64,000 nucleotides of DNA, from assembly GCA_963777595.1 (NCBI GenBank), contig CAVZRE010000016.1, positions 14,092-78,091 on the forward strand, read 5' to 3'. The stretch comes from CAVVFX01 sp963777595 (GTDB lineage Bacteria; Acidobacteriota; Terriglobia; Bryobacterales; Bryobacteraceae). The notes under the pieces are model-generated. The model saw only the letters and a program-made list of their open reading frames with translations, made no database searches and was not told where the DNA came from. Position 1 is the stretch's first letter. Each line of letters begins with the position of its first letter. The translations under genes were made by a program, and so were the position numbers. Of the stretch, positions 33,214-42,320 are shown piece after piece.

Positions 33214-34868
33214 AAGCTATCCAGCGGAATCCCTCCCGTTCCGCCGTAACTTGTATAGACATTCTCATTCCCCTTCGGATAGTCAAACTCCTTGATCCCA
33301 GTTGAAACAATCCGGTAACCTGGCGTGGACTCGCCGTAGTAGATGGAAGGCTGGCTGATTGTCAGGCCATATGCGGATTCCGGCGGGATATTCTCGAGAA
33401 CATACTGCGGAAAGCCCCCGCCCATTGTCTTCGAAACGAAGCTCATGGCCACGCCATACCCGTGCGTGAATTGCAACTTCTGATTTACCCAGGTTCGAGC
33501 CTGTTCGGGAAGTTCAGCGGAAAGTTCGCGGGCCGACAGCATTACCTGGTGATACCCGTCCGGCAGATGGTAGCGATCGACATCAACCTGATTGAACTGA
33601 TAGTAGAGCCGTATCTCTTGGGCCTGTCGGTACATCTGCAACAAAGGGCGATAGTCCCAGAGACGGACGTTCTGGATTGTGTCTTGATTTCTCGCGATCA
33701 CGTCAGCGGTAAGATCGGAGAGCGCGGGGTAGGAAGTTTCCTGGATCTTGTCAAGCTGGTAAGCCGTACGCGTGAATGCTATGTTGTTCTTCAGATAGGG
33801 AGTTTCGAGGGCCAGTTCGTTGGGCTGCACGACGAACCTCTGAAAGAGGGCCGGCAGCGCCAGGACCGCGACGACATACACGCCCAGATAGATTCCGGAG
33901 CCAATCATGACCGCCCGGAACCGCGGCCGGAAGATATTGGATACCAGCACGGCAAAGAGCGCCACTGCAGCGCCAACCATAATCCAATAGGCGATCCGCG
34001 TCACATGGTCGGCCGTATAACCGGCTCCAAACACGACTCCTTGAGTCGAATACAAGAGTTCGTAGTGATCCAGATAGAAACCGCATCCCCACATGACCAC
34101 CACAATTGCGCCAAGGATTGAAAGATGAGCGCCGTACCTCGCGCTGGCGCCCTCCACCGTTCCGTTGCGGCCGAATCGCAGCAGGCCGAAGTACCCGTAG
34201 AAGAACATGACAGCGACCAGTGTGAGCAGCGCCAATCCGGCCAGGGCGCCCTGCAGAAGTTCATAGAAGGGAAGACGAAAAAGATAGAAACCTGCATCGG
34301 CCCGAAAGAGCGGATCGGCCAATCCGAAGGATCCACCGTAGCGAAAACGGAAATAGGTGTCCCACTGTCCCGTAAACAGAAGCCCGGCGAACAGGGCGGC
34401 GACCGCAGCCAGCGCACCCAAGCCGAGTTTCAAGATCGCTGGAGGGATCCGGACGCCGAGTTTCGCGGCAACTGTGGATTCGCCTGCCACGTTACCCACC
34501 GGGAAAGTGGCGGCATGTTTCGCCGCGAAATGAAGGTTTACCCAGAGATAGAGAAGGGTGACAGCGAAGGCCACACAAAACAGTTCCATCTTCAGCGATA
34601 GCAGTGTCCAGAAGACGGAAGAGTAGCCGACGGCCTGCATCCACAGCCCCTTCTCGATCAAACCGGCGACGATGGCCAGGAGAGCGATAAGCGCCAACGC
34701 TGCAAGAATTATGAGTTTCAGCGAACGCCATCGACGGAGTATGCCGGTGCCGGCGGTACTTCCAGCGATAACGCGGACTTTGCCGCCAGAAGAGCCGGAC
34801 GGCTCGTTATGTTTTGGCGTCTCGATAATCAATGAGTCCAACCTCGGTGCCTGTAGCTTGCAGTTCAC
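33162..34868 (-). pseudogene. UPF0182 membrane protein, C-terminally truncated
   Basis: The UPF0182 family has about seven N-terminal helices and a large extracytoplasmic domain, usually 900 or more residues. Here about 550 residues remain, with helices at ~50-70, 90-115, 145-165 and further on. YHLPDGYHQVMLSAREL and FTHGYGVAMSFVSKTMGGG follow, then EFDYPKGNENVYTSYGGTGG and IPLDSL. After that the frame runs out of register through the RpiB fragment and stops. The GTG start at 34868 overlaps a -24/-12 promoter match whose predicted start site (~34848) lies inside the gene. The true start is therefore probably a downstream codon; none with a strong ribosome site is visible. Confidence 0.72.
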
Positions 34869-34874
34869 TCACCA
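34859..34874 (-). promoter_or_regulatory. Sigma-54 promoter for the phosphoketolase operon
   Basis: On the minus strand TGGTGAGTGAACTGCA has GG-N10-GC and a CTGCA -12 element. Predicted start is near 34848. Element D lies 102-124 bases upstream of it. It would drive the run from UPF0182 down to the glucoamylase-family gene. Confidence 0.6.
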
Positions 34875-34949
34875 ACCGCTGATAGCGAAGCGGAAGGGCT
34901 CTGACCGCTTGCCGCGAGTCTCGGCTGAACAGGCATCGAGCGAGATCAG

Positions 34950-34972
34950 TGACGATATGCGGCCACGTGACC
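34950..34972 (+). promoter_or_regulatory. Enhancer-like element D (shared, divergent)
   Basis: TGACGA, five bases (TATGC), then GGCCACGTGACC. It nearly repeats element E at 47141 (TGACCG, TATGC, GGTCACGTGACT). It sits between two oppositely directed -24/-12 promoters, about 100 bases from each predicted start. Confidence 0.65.
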
Positions 34973-35036
34973 TCTAGCGGTCAGGCCGTTGGTTCAGCAT
35001 TTCAGCTTCAATCGAAGTTTAATAGCGCAACCGGTC

Positions 35037-35052
35037 TGGACTATGCCGTGCA
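35037..35052 (+). promoter_or_regulatory. Sigma-54 promoter for glgB
   Basis: TGGACTATGCCGTGCA has GG-N10-GC spacing and a GTGCA -12 element. Predicted start is near 35063, 20 bases before the glgB ATG. Element D lies 91-113 bases upstream. Confidence 0.6.
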
Positions 35053-35082
35053 GCGTGTGATAAGCGGTTCAGGAAAGAAACA

Positions 35083-37044
35083 ATGCAAATCGCGGCACAC
35101 AACTCATGGCTAAGTGACTACGATCTTTATCTTCTCGGAGAAGGCACGCATTCCCACGCGTATGAGAAGATGGGCGCGCACCTCGGAGAACAGGACGGGA
35201 GACGCGGCGTTCATTTCGCTGTGTGGGCGCCCAACGCCAGCCAAGTCAGTGTAATCGGAGACTTCAACGAGTGGAGCTCGTGCTCGAATGATTTGGAATC
35301 GCCTGGATCAAGCGGGATATGGGAAGGCTTTGTCCCGAACGTGGCGCTGGGCGCAAGGTATAAGTATCACATTAAGTCCAGCTACCGAGGTTATGAGGTG
35401 GACAAAGCCGATCCGTATGCGTTCGCCGCGGAAGTCCGTCCACAAACGGCGTCCCTGGTTTGGGATCTCAGCACTTATTCTTGGCGAGATAGTGAGTGGA
35501 TGGCGAACCGCGCCAGAAGAAACAGCCTGGATTGCCCGATCTCTATTTATGAGGTGCATCTCGGTTCATGGCGAAGAGCGCCGGAAGATGGGAATCGTCC
35601 GCTGACTTACCGGGAAATCGCCGTGCAACTTACGGAGTATGTGCATGAAGCGGGTTACACGCATGTCGAGTTTCTTCCGGTCATGGAGCATCCGTTCGAT
35701 GGCTCCTGGGGATATGAAGTGACCGGGTATTACGCACCCACCAGCCGGTTCGGGCCGCCCGAGGACTTCATGTACCTGGTGGATTGCCTTCATCAGAGGG
35801 AAATTGGTGTAATCGTCGACTGGGTTCCGGCTGATTTCCCTAAAGACGAGGCAGGGCTTGGTTTTTTCGACGGCACTCATCTATACGAGCACGCAGATCC
35901 GAAGCAGGGCGAGCAGCCCGATTGGAACACGTTGGTGTTCAACTACGAGCGACCTGAGGTTCGTGGCTTTCTGACCGCCAACGCTCTATTCTGGTTCGAC
36001 AAGTACCATGTCGACGGACTGCGGGTGGATGCCGTCTCCTCCATGCTGTATCTGGATTACGGACGCCGCCAAGGACAGTCGATCGCCAATCGAAATGGAG
36101 GCAGAAAAAACCTGGACGCGATTCAATTTCTCCGGCAAATGAACGAAAGTGTCTATGCCGCATTCCCTGAGGCCATGATGATTGCCGAGGAGTCCACCGC
36201 GTGGCCAATGGTCTCGCGACCAGTCTATCTCGGGGGCCTTGGCTTCGGTTTCAAATGGAACATGGGTTGGATGCACGATACCTTGGAATATCTGTCGAAG
36301 GACCCCATCTATCGCCGCTACAACCACAAAGAAATCACTTTCAGCCTGGTGTACGCCTTCTCGGAGAATTTTGTATTACCGCTTTCTCACGAGAAAGTTG
36401 TCTACGGCAAGGGTTCGATGGTCGCCAAGATGCCAGGCGATGACTGGCAGAAGTTCGCGAGTCTTCGGCTCCTTTACGGCTATATGTGGGGCCACACCGG
36501 GAAGAAGTTGTTATTCATGGGCAGCGATTTCGGGCAGTGGCGCGAATGGAGCCACGATCGCGGCCTGGATTGGGACTTGCTGGAACATCCGCAGCATTCC
36601 GGGTTGCGGCGCTGGGTGCGCGATTTGAACACTTTTTACAGGGGACAGCCGTCCCTCTACGAAGGGGATTTCGAAACCTCCGGATTCGAGTGGGTGAATG
36701 GCGGCGATTCTGAACGGAGTATCATCTCGTTTCTGAGACTCGCGAAACATCCTGCCGACCTAACTCTCTTCATCTGCAATTTCACTCCTGTGCCTCGCCA
36801 CAACTATCGCGTCGGAGTGTCCGTGAATAGCCATTGGAAAGAAGTCCTGAATAGCGACGCTCCACTCTTCCTGGCGTTTTTGGTAGTCCTTTTTCGATTT
36901 GCAAAACGGTTTCACCGTCGTCGGCGGGTCCTTGAGAGTGACATTTGTCCCTTGCACTACACGGAAATCGTCAGCGTTGATTTTCATCCTCATCCCTTCG
37001 GGCGTTCGCCTAACTCCACGGGAGCCGGCCAACTGTGCCCCTGA
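35083..37044 (+). CDS. glgB: 1,4-alpha-glucan branching enzyme, 3' end replaced
   Basis: GlgB introduces alpha-1,6 branches in glycogen. The N-terminal CBM48 region reads GVHFAVWAPNASQVSVIGDF (~45). The GH13 core has CPISIYEVHLGSWRRAPEDG, the nucleophile aspartate in GLRVDAVSSMLYLDYGR (~315) and the acid/base glutamate in MMIAEES (~368). The C-terminal beta domain is normal up to NYRVGVSVNSHWKEVLNSDA (~595). It then changes, without a stop, into antisense of a ppk2 5' fragment and the end of zwf, so about 40 native residues are lost and about 55 foreign ones added. Catalytic residues are intact, so activity may persist. Confidence 0.88.
   Translation: MQIAAHNSWLSDYDLYLLGEGTHSHAYEKMGAHLGEQDGRRGVHFAVWAPNASQVSVIGDFNEWSSCSNDLESPGSSGIWEGFVPNVALGARYKYHIKSSYRGYEVDKADPYAFAAEVRPQTASLVWDLSTYSWRDSEWMANRARRNSLDCPISIYEVHLGSWRRAPEDGNRPLTYREIAVQLTEYVHEAGYTHVEFLPVMEHPFDGSWGYEVTGYYAPTSRFGPPEDFMYLVDCLHQREIGVIVDWVPADFPKDEAGLGFFDGTHLYEHADPKQGEQPDWNTLVFNYERPEVRGFLTANALFWFDKYHVDGLRVDAVSSMLYLDYGRRQGQSIANRNGGRKNLDAIQFLRQMNESVYAAFPEAMMIAEESTAWPMVSRPVYLGGLGFGFKWNMGWMHDTLEYLSKDPIYRRYNHKEITFSLVYAFSENFVLPLSHEKVVYGKGSMVAKMPGDDWQKFASLRLLYGYMWGHTGKKLLFMGSDFGQWREWSHDRGLDWDLLEHPQHSGLRRWVRDLNTFYRGQPSLYEGDFETSGFEWVNGGDSERSIISFLRLAKHPADLTLFICNFTPVPRHNYRVGVSVNSHWKEVLNSDAPLFLAFLVVLFRFAKRFHRRRRVLESDICPLHYTEIVSVDFHPHPFGRSPNSTGAGQLCP
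36866..36993 (-). pseudogene. PPK2 N-terminal fragment
   Basis: Reading behind zwf, MRMKINADDFRVVQGTNVTL and PTTVKPFCKSKKDYQK match the first 40 residues of the intact PPK2 at 22609-23472 (MKIDSEDFRVAAGKKVKLDE, TVIKPYCESKKHYQ). Homology stops near 36866, where the sequence becomes antisense of glgB. The ATG at 36993 overlaps the zwf stop (ATGA), so this was once the gene after zwf in its operon. Catalytic motifs are absent. Confidence 0.8.
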
Positions 37045-38513
37045 TGAATCATCAAACCTTGCGTTGAGTCCGGCCCCCAGGTACCGCCGGCGTAATTTGG
37101 AAAATCGCTGGGAGGGCTGGCCTTCCACGCTTCGAGCACAGGCATCAATATCCTCCAAGCAGCCTCCACCTGATCGGCGCGCATGAACAGCGTTGCATCG
37201 TTGTTGATGACGTCCCCAAGCAGTGTCACATAGGCCTGCGGCGATGGAGTCGAGAAGCTTTCGCGATAGTTAAACCGCATGTCCACCGGTTGCAGCACCA
37301 TCTTCGGCCCAGGGTGTTTTGCCTGGAACCGCAACACGATGCCTTCATCCGGCTGGATCAAGATGATCAGGCGGGCGGGTTGCCAGTCGAGCGTTGCCTC
37401 GGTTGGAAACGACTGATGCGGCACTGCGCGAAACTGGATCGCAATTTCTGAAACCTCTCGGGGCAGACGCTTCCCGGTGCGAAGATAGAACGGAACGTCC
37501 TGCCAGCGCCAGTTGTCCACGAATAACCGCAAAGCCGCAAACGTCTCCGTCTGTGAATCCAGCGGTACTCCATCTTCTGTGCGATAGGCGCTCACTTTCT
37601 TGCCGCCAATCCAGCCCTCGCCGTACTGCCCACGAACCGTGCAATGATGAACCGCATCCAACGGGATCGTTCGGACCGCGTGCAGCACATCCACCTTCTT
37701 GTTACGAATCTCGTCGGCGTCGAAGGAAACCATTGGCTCCATAGCCACCAGACAAAGTAGTTGCATCAGGTGGTTCTGCACCATGTCGCGGAGTGCGCCG
37801 GCCCCGTCGTAATAGCCACCGCGATGTTCGACGCCCACCTCTTCAGCGACCGTGATCGTCACGTAGTCAACATAACGCCGGTTCCAGATCGGCTCAAACA
37901 GCGGATTGGCAAAACGGAACGCCAGGATATTCTGCACGGTCTCTTTGCCCAGGTATTGGTCGATGCGGAAGATTTGCGATTCCTGAAAGGCGCTGCCCAG
38001 TGTGCGGTTCAGATCCTGTGCCGACTCGAGGTCATGCCCGATCGGTTTCTCTATGACGATCCTTGCACGTTGCCGGTCGGCCGCAAGACCGGCGTGCTCC
38101 AGCATGCCAGGGATGACACCGAATAAGGAAGGCGGCGTAGCCATGTAGTAAATGCGCTGTGCTTTGGCTCCCCATTCCTTTTCCAGGGCTGCGCATTGGT
38201 CGCCGAGTTCCTTATAGGTCGCGCTGGCTTTGAAATCACCCTGCAGGTAGTGGATATGCGGGGAAAACTCCCCCCACTCCTTGGTCCCGGTTTCTTTGCT
38301 GCTGGCGAACTTCCTGACTCCTTCATGCAGTCGCTTGCGAAGGGCATTATCGCTGAGTTCGACGCGATCCACAGCGAGAATTGAAAATTGAACGGGAATG
38401 CTATGGCTCTGAGAAAGGTCGAACAAGGCGGGCATCAACTTCCGCCAGGTGAGGTCGCCAGCTCCGCCGAAGATGACGAATATGTTTGGCGGCAACTGGT
38501 CGTTCGTTTTCAT
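36990..38513 (-). CDS. zwf: Glucose-6-phosphate 1-dehydrogenase
   Basis: The 507-residue enzyme oxidises glucose-6-phosphate to 6-phosphogluconolactone, making NADPH. The nucleotide fingerprint is IFGGAGDLTWRKLMPALF (~12-29). EKPIGHDLESAQDLN, MVQNHLMQLLCL (catalytic histidine) and the C-terminal GGTWGPDST are as expected. The substrate motif reads RIDQYLGKE rather than the canonical RIDHYLGKE, a change at a phosphate-contacting histidine. ATG 38513 is preferred; it starts one base after the gnd stop. The gene ends by overlapping the ppk2 fragment (ATGA). No gluconolactonase gene was seen in the window. Confidence 0.93.
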   Translation of the reverse strand: MKTNDQLPPNIFVIFGGAGDLTWRKLMPALFDLSQSHSIPVQFSILAVDRVELSDNALRKRLHEGVRKFASSKETGTKEWGEFSPHIHYLQGDFKASATYKELGDQCAALEKEWGAKAQRIYYMATPPSLFGVIPGMLEHAGLAADRQRARIVIEKPIGHDLESAQDLNRTLGSAFQESQIFRIDQYLGKETVQNILAFRFANPLFEPIWNRRYVDYVTITVAEEVGVEHRGGYYDGAGALRDMVQNHLMQLLCLVAMEPMVSFDADEIRNKKVDVLHAVRTIPLDAVHHCTVRGQYGEGWIGGKKVSAYRTEDGVPLDSQTETFAALRLFVDNWRWQDVPFYLRTGKRLPREVSEIAIQFRAVPHQSFPTEATLDWQPARLIILIQPDEGIVLRFQAKHPGPKMVLQPVDMRFNYRESFSTPSPQAYVTLLGDVINNDATLFMRADQVEAAWRILMPVLEAWKASPPSDFPNYAGGTWGPDSTQGLMIHQGHSWPAPVELGERPKG

Positions 38514-38514
38514 T

Positions 38515-39930
38515 TCAGCCCCTCGCCCAATCGGTGTGAAAAGTGCCTTTGACATCGATTCGCTCGTAACTGTGCGCACCGAAGTAGTCGCGCTGGGCCT
38601 GTACCAGGTTGGCCGGCTGCCAGGAACTTCGGTAGCCGTCAAAGTATCCGAGCGCAGTCATGAAACAGGGCGTGGGCAAACCCAGCTTGACTGCGGCGCT
38701 GATCACTTGCCGCAAATCCTCCTCGTGAGCCACTAACTTCTTCGCTAGTTGTGGGGCCAACAGAAGATTCGCCACCCCGGGTTGATTGCGATAGGCCATG
38801 CGAATGTCCTCCAGCAACGCCGCCCGGATGATGCAGCCGCCGCGCCAGATTCGCGCCACGGCTTCCATGTCGAGGTGATACTCAAACTTCTCCGAACCGG
38901 CGGCCAGCACTGCCAAACCCTGTGCGTAGGCGATGATCATCCCGGCATAGAGCGCGTGCCCCAGTTGATCGATGAAGACTCGATGGTCACCGTCATACGG
39001 CGGCACGGGTCGCGTGAATATTTCGCCCGCATCAGCACGCTGTTTTTCAAACACGGACATGTCCCGCATGGCGACCGCGAGGTCGATCGTGGGCATCGGC
39101 ACCTGCAGTTCCATGGCGGTTTGCGACGTCCACATGCCGGTTCCGGTCTGTTTGGCAACACCCTGGATTTCATCGATTAACCGCTTGCCGGTTCCCGCGT
39201 CGCCCTTGCGGAAAATGCGCCCGGTGATCTCGACCAGGTAACTGTTGAGTTTCCCTTGATTCCACGCATTGTACACATCGCCCAGTTGGTCGTCACTCAG
39301 ACCCAGGCCGCGCTTCATAAGATCGTAGGTCTCGGCCAGGAGTTGCATCATTGCGTACTCGATGCCGTTGTGGACCATCTTGACGAAATGCCCGGCCGAT
39401 CCCGGACCGAGGTAAGTTACACAAGCGTCGCTGTTGACCTTTGCGGCGACGGCCTCAAGCAGCAGGCGCACGCGTTCGTACGCATCCTTGGGTCCACCAG
39501 GCATGATGCTGGCGCCGTGGCGCGCGCCCTCCTCTCCGCCAGACATTCCCACGCCGAGAAAATGAACGCCCTTCCCAGCCAGATTGCGAGCACGCAAGTC
39601 CGTGTCTTTGAAGTACGAGTTGCCGGCATCAATGATGAGGTCGCCCTTTTCGAGGTGCGGTAACAGCTCGCCGATTACGGAATCTACAGGCGGACCTGCA
39701 GGCACCAGCATCATCACCGCGCGCGGCGAGCGGAGCAGCCCAATGAAGTCCTGCATGTTGGCGGCAGTTTGTATCTTGGTTCCTGCCGATTCTTTTTGCA
39801 ACGCTTCGACCTTGCTGGGGTCCTTGTCATAGCCCGCTACCGAAAAGCCGTGATCAGCCATGTTCAGTAACATGTTGCGGCCCATCACGCCCAGGCCAAT
39901 CATTCCAACTTCATTGCGTTTCGTTTCCAT
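38515..39930 (-). CDS. gnd: 6-phosphogluconate dehydrogenase, decarboxylating
   Basis: The 471-residue enzyme converts 6-phosphogluconate to ribulose-5-phosphate with NADP+. Motifs are the Rossmann start VGMIGLGVMGRNMLLNMADH, LIIDAGNSYFKDT, GVGMSGGEEGARHGASIMPG and the catalytic lysine in HFVKMVHNGIEYAMMQ. The all-alpha C-domain ends with HSYERIDVKGTFHTDW. The length is typical of the long (dimeric) form. GAAGGGAG lies just upstream of the ATG. The gene follows the malQ fragment on the same strand and is followed by zwf after one base. Confidence 0.95.
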   Translation of the reverse strand: METKRNEVGMIGLGVMGRNMLLNMADHGFSVAGYDKDPSKVEALQKESAGTKIQTAANMQDFIGLLRSPRAVMMLVPAGPPVDSVIGELLPHLEKGDLIIDAGNSYFKDTDLRARNLAGKGVHFLGVGMSGGEEGARHGASIMPGGPKDAYERVRLLLEAVAAKVNSDACVTYLGPGSAGHFVKMVHNGIEYAMMQLLAETYDLMKRGLGLSDDQLGDVYNAWNQGKLNSYLVEITGRIFRKGDAGTGKRLIDEIQGVAKQTGTGMWTSQTAMELQVPMPTIDLAVAMRDMSVFEKQRADAGEIFTRPVPPYDGDHRVFIDQLGHALYAGMIIAYAQGLAVLAAGSEKFEYHLDMEAVARIWRGGCIIRAALLEDIRMAYRNQPGVANLLLAPQLAKKLVAHEEDLRQVISAAVKLGLPTPCFMTALGYFDGYRSSWQPANLVQAQRDYFGAHSYERIDVKGTFHTDWARG

Positions 39931-39993
39931 AGAGATCTCCCTTCGAAGTCAGCGATTCCTGAACCGCGCGATGTCATGCCGCACTTGGGACCA

Positions 39994-40149
39994 TCAGATT
40001 GACCCTAGATCCGTAAGCGCAAGGTCATCTTTCTTGATCACGACCATAAAATCCGCGAAGGCGGTTGCCGCGGGCCCCAGGTCACCGATCGGATAAGAGT
40101 TGGAAAGGGAGGTGGGATGGAGAAGTATCCCAGCAGCTCGTTGATTCAT
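39994..40149 (-). pseudogene. MalQ (4-alpha-glucanotransferase) N-terminal fragment
   Basis: The small frame reads MNQRAAGILLHPTSLSNSYP then IGDLGPAATAFADF, which matches the conserved start of amylomaltases (GILLHPTSLxxxYPIGDLGPxAxxFxDF). After residue ~35 the match ends and 16 unrelated residues precede a stop; an intact enzyme has about 500. The ATG overlaps the glgX stop (ATGA), so glgX and malQ were translationally coupled before most of malQ was deleted. A functional disproportionating enzyme is not visible elsewhere in the window. Confidence 0.75.
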
Positions 40150-42320
40150 GAGGAAACTCCAACCGTCTCGCGGCGCGCCACCAGTATTGCTGTGGACCGC
40201 GATTCTACGCGATATGACTTTGCCTCATCCAATAGCGCCTCCTCACCAGCCGCATAGATATCTCGCGGCGGAGAAAGAAACGTGTCAATCGCCAGATGCC
40301 AACGGAACCCAGTTGGCGCTCCGGACAAACGAAAATCGGTCCCATCGTCTCCGGCATTGAAGATCAGGTAAAGCGCGGCTTGCCCACTCTCGTGGATCAT
40401 ACAAGCCAGTTCTTTTCTGTTGGGATCCCAGTTGGGCGGCCCACCTTGGGGGCTGAACCAATGGATGTCCGCATCCGCATAGAATTGCTCTTCACTCGAG
40501 GCCGGATGAGCCCGGCGAAAGGCGATCATGCCACGGGCAAAACGGTAAATCTCTCCATGCTGTTTCTGACGGGCCCAATCAATCCAGCTGGTTTCATTGT
40601 CCTGGCAGTAAGCATTGTTGTTGCCGCCTTGCGTCCGGCGGAATTCATCTCCGCCCAATAACATCGGCACACCGCGCGAAACCGGCAGGGTCGCCAAGAA
40701 ATTCTTGATCTGGCGTTTCCTCGCCGACTCGATCCGGGAATCCGTCGTCTCGCCTTCCACACCGAAGTTCTGGCTGAAGTTGGCGTCGTTCCCGTCACTG
40801 CTATTTTCCCCGTTCGCTTCGTTGTGTTTATACCGATAACTCGCCGGGTCGTTCAAGGTAAAGCCATCGTGGCAGGTGACAAAGTTAATGCTGGCATCCG
40901 GACCTTTGCCCGACCCTGCATAGATGTCCGCGCTGCCGCAGACGCGGCTGGCAAACAAACCGAGCATCCCTTGGTCGCCACGCCAGAAACGCCGGACATC
41001 GTCACGGTACCGCCCATTCCACTCTGCCCAACGCCTCTCTGAAAAACTACCCACCTCGTAAGCCCCCGCGGCATCCCATGCCTCGGCGATCAGTTTAATA
41101 TCCCTCAAGATCGGGTCCTCGGCGATCCGTTCGAGGACCGGGGCGTTGGCCAGCAGTTTACCGTTGCTATCCCGGTCGAGAACCGACGCTGCGTCAAACC
41201 GGAATCCATCCACGTGCATCTCTACCGTCCAGTAACGGAGTGCGGCCAAGATATGATCCCGAACGACTGGATGATTGGCGTTTACCGTATTGCCGGTTCC
41301 CGCGTAATCCTTGTAGTAACGTTTGTCGTCCGCGAGCGAGTAGAAGATCGCGTTATCCTGTCCCCGGAAACACAGCGTCGGACCTAGTTGGTTTCCCTCC
41401 GCCGTGTGATTGAAAACCACATCCAGAATCACCTCGATGCCCGCCTTGTGAAGCGCCCGCACCATTTCCTTGAACTCCAACTTCTGCTGGCCCAAACCTC
41501 CCGAACTGCTGTAGGAGGCTTTAGGCGCAAAGAAGGCCACCGAATCGTATCCCCAGTAGTTCTTGAGCAATTCTCCGTTTTGCGGATTCCTGCGCGCGTT
41601 CGAGTTTTCATCGAACTCCTGCAGCGGCATCAGTTCCACAGCGGTGACCCCCAGGGTTTTGAGATAGAGAATCTTTTCCATCAGCCCTCGATACGTGCCC
41701 GGGTGGCCCACGCCAGACTGGGGGCGAATGGTAAAACCGCGAACATGCATTTCGTAAATGATAGTCTTGGACCACGGATGCCGCAGTGGCTTGTCTCCCT
41801 GCCAGTCGAAGGGATCGTTGACGAAGACACATTTGGGCATCGAGCCGGCATTATCCAGTTTCGAGAGAACCAGGTCTTTTTCCGGCGCCGACGGGTCGTA
41901 TCCGAGCGCGGAGATAAAGTCCCACGCGGGCGGACTCGAAATTGCCGTGGCGCGGGGATCGAGAAGCAGCCGGTTGAAATCGAAACGATGTCCTTTGCCG
42001 GGATCGTAGGGGCCATCCACGCGATAACCATAGAGTTGCCCGGAAGCGATCCCCTTTACCCAAACATGCCATACGTCGCCAGTGCGGTCGCACTTTGAAT
42101 CCAGATCGATTGTCCGGGAAGGCGCTGCATCTTCGGGACGCAAGAAGAATTCCAAGCGCACGCGCGTCGCATTCCGGCTGAAAATGGCGAAATTGACCCC
42201 TCCGTCCCGCTCCTCGGTTCCAAATGGCAGAGGAGAGCCGCTGCGGACGTCACCGCGATCGGATGTCTGCGAGATGTAGTCATGCAACTCGCGTGGAGGA
42301 GATTGCATTATCGCTGCCAC
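40146..42320 (-). CDS. glgX: Glycogen debranching enzyme
   Basis: The 724-residue GH13 isoamylase-type enzyme hydrolyses alpha-1,6 branch points of phosphorylase-trimmed glycogen. A CBM48 domain leads (PLPFGTEERDGGVNFAIFS). The catalytic barrel includes VILDVVFNHTAEGN, the nucleophile in VDGFRFDAASVLDRD (~372), KLIAEAWDAAGAY with the acid glutamate (~408), and NFVTCHDGFTLND. Between them lies the GlgX/TreX hallmark YWGYDSVAFFAPKASY. It overlaps the glgP gene by 13 bases and the malQ fragment by four, so it belongs to the pgm-glgP-glgX transcript. Confidence 0.93.
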   Translation of the reverse strand: MAAIMQSPPRELHDYISQTSDRGDVRSGSPLPFGTEERDGGVNFAIFSRNATRVRLEFFLRPEDAAPSRTIDLDSKCDRTGDVWHVWVKGIASGQLYGYRVDGPYDPGKGHRFDFNRLLLDPRATAISSPPAWDFISALGYDPSAPEKDLVLSKLDNAGSMPKCVFVNDPFDWQGDKPLRHPWSKTIIYEMHVRGFTIRPQSGVGHPGTYRGLMEKILYLKTLGVTAVELMPLQEFDENSNARRNPQNGELLKNYWGYDSVAFFAPKASYSSSGGLGQQKLEFKEMVRALHKAGIEVILDVVFNHTAEGNQLGPTLCFRGQDNAIFYSLADDKRYYKDYAGTGNTVNANHPVVRDHILAALRYWTVEMHVDGFRFDAASVLDRDSNGKLLANAPVLERIAEDPILRDIKLIAEAWDAAGAYEVGSFSERRWAEWNGRYRDDVRRFWRGDQGMLGLFASRVCGSADIYAGSGKGPDASINFVTCHDGFTLNDPASYRYKHNEANGENSSDGNDANFSQNFGVEGETTDSRIESARKRQIKNFLATLPVSRGVPMLLGGDEFRRTQGGNNNAYCQDNETSWIDWARQKQHGEIYRFARGMIAFRRAHPASSEEQFYADADIHWFSPQGGPPNWDPNRKELACMIHESGQAALYLIFNAGDDGTDFRLSGAPTGFRWHLAIDTFLSPPRDIYAAGEEALLDEAKSYRVESRSTAILVARRETVGVSS

